Shown: positions 1-3,998 of the stretch, piece by piece
Position numbering within the stretch: position 1 is the stretch's first letter
How the letters are laid out: each line of letters opens with the position of its first letter
NCBI GenBank assembly: GCA_964343305.1
Contig: CAYFJO010000637.1
Location: 1-5,358, forward strand
Reading direction: 5' to 3'
Source: CAYFJO01 sp964343305
Lineage (GTDB): Bacteria; Planctomycetota; Planctomycetia; Pirellulales; Pirellulaceae
Length of the DNA: 5,358 nucleotides
The notes under the pieces: generated by a model
Database searches by the model: none
What the model saw: the letters and a program-made list of their open reading frames with translations, nothing else
What the model was told of the DNA's origin: nothing
Translations under genes and position numbers: made by a program

Positions 1-371
1 AGGGCTTCCATCAACCGATCGACTTGAACAACATCTTTGAGACGCTTCGCTACGTAAACATGAAGAAGAACCCGGAACACGCGATCCCGCTGCTGCCTGC
101 GATCGAGCGCATCTATCCGAATATGGAACCGCTGCCGGCCACTTGGACGATCATCGGCGCCCGTTGGGGCAACATTGGCCTGGCAAAGGCGGCGGCGATG
201 CTCAAGGAAGACGGCAAGCCGTTCATCGCGACGATGAAGCGGATCTACCCGAACCTCGCGGGCCGAGACAAGGACGGCAAGCAAGGCAAGTTCCTGATCG
301 AAGCCCAGGCAACCCTCGAGAAGACTGTCAAGCAGTGGGAAGCCGTCTACGGCGAGGTGAAGATCGACTAG
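1..371 (+). CDS. C-terminal part of an unrecognised protein, 5' end outside the window
   Basis: The frame is open from the first complete codon at position 3 (reads GFHQPID...) to a TAG at 369-371, giving about 122 visible residues. A TTG codon at 24 could be called as a start, but nothing like a Shine-Dalgarno site precedes it and the frame stays open to the edge, so this is most likely the end of a longer gene. The protein is soluble, without a membrane segment. It contains two similar stretches, ERIYPNMEPL and KRIYPNLAGR, about 45 residues apart, and ends in a Lys/Glu-rich, probably helical tail (QATLEKTVKQWEAVYGE). I do not recognise the family and assign no function. It converges on the GntR gene, whose stop is 73 bases away, so it is not obviously part of the sugar-acid operon, though it could be functionally linked. 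I am confident that it is coding, because composition and residue make-up are protein-like throughout. Confidence 0.72.
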   Translation, partial: GFHQPIDLNNIFETLRYVNMKKNPEHAIPLLPAIERIYPNMEPLPATWTIIGARWGNIGLAKAAAMLKEDGKPFIATMKRIYPNLAGRDKDGKQGKFLIEAQATLEKTVKQWEAVYGEVKID

Positions 372-405
372 ATCCTAAACTGACAATCAAGATCGACGAG
401 ACAGG

Positions 406-421
406 GCGGCCGAAAGGCCGC
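406..421. terminator. GC-rich hairpin with GAAA loop between convergent genes
   Basis: GCGGCC (406-411) and GGCCGC (416-421) are perfectly complementary around a GAAA tetraloop of the stable GNRA class. The hairpin sits in the 72-base gap between the stop of the upstream gene (371, + strand) and the stop of the GntR gene (444, - strand), where a shared terminator is expected. Neither side carries a T-run, so it is not a canonical intrinsic terminator. The role is inferred from position and fold only. Confidence 0.35.
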
Positions 422-443
422 GAGAATGTGGATCTGTCCAAAA

Positions 444-1163
444 CTACTCGGCTTGCTCGCCATTGCAGGCACTCTGAACTCGGTGCGCCGCGTCATCTAA
501 CAAGGTCTGCATTGCCGCTTGAGCCCTCGTCGGTTTGCGGGCGCAGATGGCTTTCATCACTTTCTGATGCAGGGGGACCGATGCGTGGTTGTCGGCGGGT
601 TGACGATTTGTAACGCGCAAGCTGGATTCGAGTGAGACACTGATCACGTTGGCAACCGGTGCGAAGAAGGGATTTCCGGTGGCTTGCAAAATCTCGGTGT
701 GAAAGCGGAGATCGGCCACTAAGAAAGCTTCAATACTGTCAGCCGTCCGCTCCATTTCCTCGCAAGCGTCGGAGATCAGTTCTAGTTCTTCTTCGCTGGC
801 GCGCTGAGCGGCCATTGCTGCTGCGGCTGGTTCGATCGTTTTACGAAACTCGGTCAGATGAAATAAGTGCTGACCGCTGACGTCCGCGCGCGATTGCCAG
901 TCCAGCACTTCTGGGTCGAGATAATTCCATGATCTCGCGGGGCGAACAATCGTCCCTCGCTTTGCTCGCGATTCGACTAGGCCCTTGGCGGCCAGGGATT
1001 TGATGGCTTCGCGGACCACCGTTCGGCTGACCCCCATCTGATCGCATAATGTCCATTCTTGGGGCAGCGGGTCACCCGGCTTCACGTCGCCCGCCAGAAT
1101 CTGGCACCCCAGATCGTGAACAACCTGGCCACAGAGATTTCTTCGGGATCGAGTGATTTCCAT
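444..1163 (-). CDS. GntR-family transcriptional regulator, FadR/DgoR type (FCD domain)
   Basis: This 239-residue protein has the normal length for a FadR-subfamily GntR regulator. The N-terminal winged helix-turn-helix covers about residues 10-75, with the family signature in GDPLPQEWTLCDQMGVSRT followed by VVREAIKSLAAKGLVES and the wing KRGTIV. A linker typical of sugar-acid regulators follows (SWNYLDPEVLDW, 79-89). The FCD ligand domain runs from about 101 to 230. Its usual metal or ligand residues appear present: D151 and H155 in DLRFH, H199 in PLHQ, and H227 in AAHR. The ATG at 1163 has a weak AAGGAC site upstream. The gene is divergent from the mandelate-racemase-type gene and shares a 94-base control region with it. 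Inference: it is the local repressor of that operon and of itself, with a sugar acid or lactone as inducer, as known for DgoR and UxuR relatives. The exact ligand cannot be read from the sequence. Confidence 0.93.
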   Translation of the reverse strand: MEITRSRRNLCGQVVHDLGCQILAGDVKPGDPLPQEWTLCDQMGVSRTVVREAIKSLAAKGLVESRAKRGTIVRPARSWNYLDPEVLDWQSRADVSGQHLFHLTEFRKTIEPAAAAMAAQRASEEELELISDACEEMERTADSIEAFLVADLRFHTEILQATGNPFFAPVANVISVSLESSLRVTNRQPADNHASVPLHQKVMKAICARKPTRAQAAMQTLLDDAAHRVQSACNGEQAE

Positions 1164-1183
1164 GATTTCAGTCCTTGGTGTTG

Positions 1184-1212
1184 TTGACAGTCATATTGTA
1201 ATACAATAAGAT
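1184..1212 (+). promoter_or_regulatory. Predicted sigma70-like promoter of the cycloisomerase-permease operon
   Basis: A perfect TTGACA -35 box (1184-1189) is followed by exactly 17 bases and a TAAGAT -10 box (1207-1212, four of six consensus bases). Transcription would start near 1219 and give a leader of about 40 bases before the ATG at 1258. That leader holds a moderate Shine-Dalgarno site, AGGAAG at 1242-1247. The spacer contains the palindrome 1195-1207, which is a typical repressor position. Confidence 0.6.
1195..1207. promoter_or_regulatory. Likely operator for the divergent GntR regulator
   Basis: ATTGTAATACAAT is a perfect 13-base palindrome around a central A. It fits the FadR-subfamily operator pattern TNGTNNNACNA exactly and resembles the TTGTA-N-TACAA type known for DgoR and related sugar-acid regulators. 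It lies between the -35 and -10 boxes of the plus-strand promoter and covers the -10 box of the minus-strand promoter. One bound repressor dimer could therefore silence both transcripts. Binding is inferred from the motif and from the adjacent FadR-type gene. Confidence 0.72.
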
Positions 1213-1222
1213 GATATGACAA
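1195..1222 (-). promoter_or_regulatory. Predicted sigma70-like promoter of the GntR gene
   Basis: Read on the minus strand, TTGTCA (1222-1217) is followed after 16 bases by TACAAT (1200-1195). Each hexamer differs from the consensus at one position. The start codon lies at 1163, leaving a short leader of roughly 25 bases. The -10 box is the left half of the palindrome at 1195-1207, so a protein bound there would block this promoter. The call comes from matching to consensus only. Planctomycete sigma factors may tolerate other sequences. Confidence 0.55.
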
Positions 1223-1257
1223 GTGCCGAGGATATGATAATAGGAAGTCGCTAATCC

Positions 1258-2409
1258 ATGAAGATTGACTGCATACGAACCCACCACCTGCGCGACGCAC
1301 TGAATGAACCCTTCGGGTTTTCGCAGTGGTACTACAGCACGCGCAACGCTCTTTTGGTCGAGATCATTGCCGATGATGGAACGACGGGGTGGGGCGAGTG
1401 CTATGGGCCGGCCGAGGTTTACCAGGCAGCGATCACAAGTTTCTACGGCCCGCGGTTGTTGGGACTTGACCCGCTCGCCACCGATCGCCTTTGGCATGAC
1501 ATGTGGCAATGGTCACTCGATTTCGCTCGCGGCGGGATCATGATGGGCGCGATGTCGGGCATCGACATTGCCCTCTGGGATCTCAAGGGGAAGAGCCTTG
1601 GGCAATCCGTATCGGAAATGATCGGCGGGCGCTATCGCGACTCGATCCCGTGTTACGCAACCGGAATGTACTTCAAAGACATGGCCGAAGATGCATTGCT
1701 CGAATCGCTGTTGGCCGAGGCCGTAGGTTACCGCGAGCAAGGCTTCAAGGCGATGAAGATCAAAGTCGGTAAGAATTTGGAGTTCGATGCTCGTCAGATC
1801 GCTGCCATGCGCGAGGCGTTGCCAGACACGATGCTAATGGCGGACTCCAACCACGCCTACGACTTGCCCGAAGCGATTCACATTGGCCGGATATTGCAGG
1901 AACATGATTTCGCGTGGTTCGAGGAACCGCTGTCGCCCGAGTTCGAATCCCAATTCCGGCAACTCCACGATAAGGTCAGCGTTCCCATCGCCACAGGCGA
2001 GTGCGAACAGACGCGTTACGGATTTCAACGTTTGTTGTCCACAGGCGGCGTTCAAATCGCTCAACCAGACTTGGCCTACTGCGGTGGAATCTCCGAAGCG
2101 CTGAAGATCCGAACCGTCGCATCTTCGTTGGGCGTTAACGTGATTCCTCATTGCTGGGGCACGATGTTGAACCTTGCCGCCACCACACACTTTCTCGCAT
2201 CCGGATATCGAGAACCAGGGCGCGCTGAAGATAGCGGCGCCATACTCGAACTCGATCGCACGCCGAATCCACTTCGCGACGAACTGTTCGAAGTACCGAT
2301 CGAATTCGACAATGCAACTGTCCGAGTGCCGACTGGTCCAGGCCTGGGAGTCGTTATCGATCGTTCGTCCCTCGAGTCATTTCGAGTGAAGGAGACGGAG
2401 ATTCGATGA
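1258..2409 (+). CDS. Mandelate racemase/muconate lactonizing enzyme family protein, D-galactarolactone cycloisomerase-like
   Basis: This complete 383-residue protein is an enolase-superfamily enzyme of the mandelate racemase subgroup. The N-terminal capping domain (about 1-125) includes GWGECYGPAE and SGIDIALWDLKGK. The TIM-barrel part carries all expected residues: the KxK motif K167-I-K169 with catalytic K169; Mg2+ ligands D196 (DSNHAY), E222 (FEEPL) and E248 (ATGECE); and the D271 (QPDLAYCGG) and H298 (PHCWGT) dyad. The barrel positions run one residue above mandelate racemase numbering. From memory, the whole sequence, including WGECYGP, PHCWGTMLNLAA and the C-terminal GPGLGVVID, most resembles D-galactarolactone cycloisomerase (Gci), which acts in galactarate/galacturonate breakdown. 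A related cytoplasmic sugar-acid dehydratase is the alternative, because specificity in this family cannot be read safely from motifs. The ATG at 1258 has AGGAAG at 1242-1247. The stop overlaps the permease start as ATGA, so the two genes form an operon. Expression is probably controlled by the upstream GntR protein. Confidence 0.93.
   Translation: MKIDCIRTHHLRDALNEPFGFSQWYYSTRNALLVEIIADDGTTGWGECYGPAEVYQAAITSFYGPRLLGLDPLATDRLWHDMWQWSLDFARGGIMMGAMSGIDIALWDLKGKSLGQSVSEMIGGRYRDSIPCYATGMYFKDMAEDALLESLLAEAVGYREQGFKAMKIKVGKNLEFDARQIAAMREALPDTMLMADSNHAYDLPEAIHIGRILQEHDFAWFEEPLSPEFESQFRQLHDKVSVPIATGECEQTRYGFQRLLSTGGVQIAQPDLAYCGGISEALKIRTVASSLGVNVIPHCWGTMLNLAATTHFLASGYREPGRAEDSGAILELDRTPNPLRDELFEVPIEFDNATVRVPTGPGLGVVIDRSSLESFRVKETEIR
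2389..2400 (+). promoter_or_regulatory. Ribosome-binding site for the permease, inside the end of the upstream gene
   Basis: The last codons of the cycloisomerase-like gene contain AAGGAG (2389-2394) and CGGAG (2396-2400). The second lies five bases before the permease ATG at 2406. With the ATGA overlap of stop and start, this points to translational coupling of the two genes. Confidence 0.6.
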
Positions 2410-3428
2410 CGGACCTCTGGTTATTGCTTGTTGTTGTCGTACTTCTGATCGTTTCGATCAGCCGATGGAACGTGCATCCTTTTCTCGCGCTCCTGGTGTT
2501 CGGATTGCTTTACGGAATTGCGAGTGGCATCGCACCTGCCGAGTCGGTTGGTCTTCTCATGGAAGGGTTTGCCAATACGTTAAAGTGGATCGCTGTGATC
2601 ATGATTTTCGGAGCGATGATTGGTGAGATTGCCAATGAAACTGGCGGAGCGGAACGAATTGCTCACGCCACTCTGAGAGTTGCAGGCGAAAAACGACTGC
2701 CCGCGGCCATGGGCGTGACCGGTTATGTCATTTCTATCCCAGTGTTCGTGGATGTCGCCTACATCATGATGCAGTCCGTTACCGAAGCGCTGGCTGTCCG
2801 GAGCGAGCGAGGAATCCTGGTTGTTGGATTGTCATTGGTCGCAGGCCTGACCGCCACGCACGCCCTGATGCCACCAACGCCTGGACCTCTTGCCGTTGCT
2901 GGAATTCTTGATGCTCAGTTGGGCAGGATTATTCTGATCAATTTTTTCGTGGCACTGTCGGCCATGACAGGTGGAGTGCTTTGGGCAGTGCTCTATTGCA
3001 AGAGAATCGAGCTTGATTATGACCGAGAACTCCAAAAGCAGCATGATTTGCCGAATGACGATGAGCTGGCTGCGCCCAAAGCTGGAGCCCGGATCGTACA
3101 ACGCCGCGTCGCTGCACAGCACGCCGACATACGTCACCTGCTCGGCCAGATCGGTCCGTGGGGAGAACATTTTTTGGCTGGCATAGGCCCCGTCGCCCAC
3201 CAAAACCAATTTCCGGTCGGGAAACCAGCTGCGCACGTCGAGCAACATTTCGCGTGCCAAGGCCGCTTCGCTCGCTTGGCCTTTGCCGGGCAGGTGCAAC
3301 TTGCAATGGATCGGCAGGCAGAGAATGATGTTGGTCTGGGGAATGCAAATGGCCAGCCCCATGACCACCCAATGATTGCCGCTGGCCACGCGCTTGGCGG
3401 TCGAAGGGATGTCGTTTCTTTCGATTGA
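2406..3428 (+). pseudogene. GntP-family sugar-acid permease, truncated; frame ends in antisense transposase DNA
   Basis: The first 221 or so residues (to about 3068) are a GntP-type inner-membrane gluconate/sugar-acid:H+ symporter. Hydrophobic segments lie near residues 4-18, 26-42, 60-76, 100-121, 137-153 and 175-197. Family motifs include GGAERIA (80-86), FVDVAYI (114-120) and HALMPPTPGP (152-161), the last corresponding to the conserved HxFxPPHPGP loop. GntP proteins are normally about 440-460 residues with 12 or more helices, so only the N-terminal half is present. After the hydrophilic loop around NDDELAAPK the frame stays open to a TGA at 3426-3428. Those last roughly 115 residues are polar, rich in Gln, His, Arg and Ala, and lie exactly opposite transposase coding sequence, so they are not permease. 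I find no C-terminal permease piece downstream. A half-transporter is very unlikely to work, hence pseudogene, although the 340-codon frame itself is intact. It is cotranscribed with the cycloisomerase-like gene. Confidence 0.82.
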
Positions 3429-3594
3429 CGGGCGAGTCCGCCTGGATGGTTTGAAAGACGGAAAACTCGGTGCGTCGTGAGAGGCACATCAGCCAACCGA
3501 GAAAGATCTTGCAGTGCGTCTGAAACGATGGCTGTGTAAAAGCGGGCAACAGGCATTGCATCCAAGCGTCCAGCGAGGGTATTAATGCAAACAC
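3087..3594 (-). pseudogene. Remnant of a DDE transposase, IS4/IS701 type, internally deleted and frameshifted
   Basis: Two pieces in different minus-strand frames match one transposase family. The N-terminal piece starts at a GTG (3594) and reads MFALIPSLDAWMQCLLPAFT, then FLGWLMCLSRRTEFSVFQ and ends at RKKRHPFDR near 3397. The second piece, in another frame from about 3404, reads STAKRVASGNHWVVMGLA, then LPIHCKLHLPGKGQ, WFPDRKLVLVGDGAYAS and VTYVGV, and ends at DAALYDPG (about 3087). In full-length relatives roughly 60-70 residues lie between these pieces, including the first catalytic Asp (the DDT region). Here they are gone. The second catalytic Asp is kept, in VGDGAY (codon 3192-3194). 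The C-terminal part with the catalytic Glu is missing. Inference: it is inactive and cannot move itself. The start retains an excellent Shine-Dalgarno site. The left end abuts the broken permease gene at 3069-3086. Family assignment rests on memory of motifs, not a search. Confidence 0.78.
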
Positions 3595-3601
3595 AGGGGG
3601 A

Positions 3602-3608
3602 CCTCCTT
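3602..3608 (-). promoter_or_regulatory. Strong Shine-Dalgarno site of the transposase remnant
   Basis: On the minus strand this reads AAGGAGG, a full match to the anti-Shine-Dalgarno core, seven bases before the GTG at 3594. It decides the GTG as the original transposase start and shows that the 5' end of the element is still well preserved. Confidence 0.7.
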
Positions 3609-3619
3609 GTCCTTCGCAA

Positions 3620-3636
3620 GAGCGTCTCCGACGCTC
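3620..3636. repeat. Perfect 7-bp inverted repeat in the transposase leader
   Basis: GAGCGTC (3620-3626) and GACGCTC (3630-3636) are exact inverted copies around TCC. The hairpin would lie about 25 bases upstream of the transposase start in its mRNA. Many insertion sequences carry such a leader hairpin to limit translation from read-through transcripts. That role is inferred here, and chance cannot be excluded. Confidence 0.45.
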
Positions 3637-3709
3637 GATTTGGTGAACTAAGCAACGCGAAGTTTACAAGGAACCCCCTCAGTTTTTCACGGTCAAAATC
3701 TGCGAAAGT

Positions 3710-3726
3710 TCAGTTCAGGGAACTGA
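3710..3726. repeat. Perfect 7-bp inverted repeat, possible insertion-sequence end or stem-loop
   Basis: TCAGTTC (3710-3716) and GAACTGA (3720-3726) are exact inverted copies around AGG. After one mismatched pair the next bases also pair. The position, about 115 bases outside the transposase start, fits the outer end of the element or a stem-loop near it. No T-run follows, so a terminator is not supported. Confidence 0.4.
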
Positions 3727-3875
3727 CTTCAATGCGAAGAACCCGCCCAAAAATCAGATTAACGGCGCGTGTTGGCGATTCTCGGTCGCCAGCCAAGTTG
3801 TTGCGCGCGTAGGACCGACGTTCTTCAGAAACTGACAACCGAGGACACGCCCTCATGGGTGAGTTCGGTCTTACC

Positions 3876-3888
3876 GCTTGTAACAAGC
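3876..3888. promoter_or_regulatory. Perfect 13-base palindrome upstream of the WD40 gene
   Basis: GCTTGTAACAAGC has two perfect 6-base arms around a central A. It lies 110 bases before the WD40 start codon. A symmetrical site of this size is typical of a dimeric DNA-binding protein. It has the TTGT/ACAA arms of a GntR site but a one-base centre instead of three, so it is not a match to the operator at 1195-1207. The binding protein is unknown. Confidence 0.35.
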
Positions 3889-3986
3889 AACGGCCTGCAA
3901 GATACTGTTGGGAAATTGCGGGGCCACTCGATGTCTGATCGCAGCCGATCGACCTACATCGAACACACCCGATCGCATCCCTCCTT

Positions 3987-3992
3987 GAGGAG
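3987..3992 (+). promoter_or_regulatory. Ribosome-binding site of the WD40 gene
   Basis: GAGGAG lies six bases before the ATG at 3999 and supports that start. It is self-complementary with the bases just before it: CTCC (3981-3984) can pair with GGAG (3989-3992) across a TTGA loop, so the site could be partly masked. Confidence 0.65.
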
Positions 3993-3998
3993 CTAGGC

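Larger units (their letters stand above)
3595..3998. other. Non-coding stretch: insertion-sequence end and WD40-gene upstream region
   Basis: No convincing gene is seen in these 404 bases; the open frames lack family motifs and run across the repeats. The left part (to about 3730) is probably the 5' leader and outer end of the insertion sequence, with a Shine-Dalgarno site at 3602-3608 and hairpins at 3620-3636 and 3710-3726. The word CTGCGAAAGTTCAG at 3700-3713 could belong to a terminal repeat, but no inverted partner is found near the other end (about 3087), which is consistent with loss of that end. The right part (3730-3998) should hold the WD40-gene promoter. I see no convincing -35/-10 pair, only the palindrome at 3876-3888 and the ribosome-binding site at 3987-3992. 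Confidence 0.5.

Noticed and set aside
24..26. TTG as a true start for the first gene
   Set aside because: No ribosome-binding site precedes it and the frame is open to the window edge with protein-like codons, so the gene more likely starts outside.
143..613. Open frame of 156 codons on the plus strand
   Set aside because: It overlaps the end of the first gene in another frame, crosses the hairpin and runs opposite the GntR gene. Arg/Gly/Pro-rich composition marks it as a shadow.
1834..2190. Open frame of 118 codons on the minus strand
   Set aside because: It is antisense to the catalytic core of the cycloisomerase-like gene and shows no family features.
3069..3428. A C-terminal domain of the permease
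   Set aside because: The stretch is the exact antisense of transposase coding sequence and has no membrane helices.
3134..3655. Open frame of 173 codons on the minus strand across the transposase
   Set aside because: It is the third reading of the same DNA. The family motifs are in the other two minus-strand frames.
3936..3975. Clustered GATCG words as a short repeat array or replication-origin element
   Set aside because: Only three copies with uneven spacing. The word is common across the window, and no DnaA-box pattern is visible.
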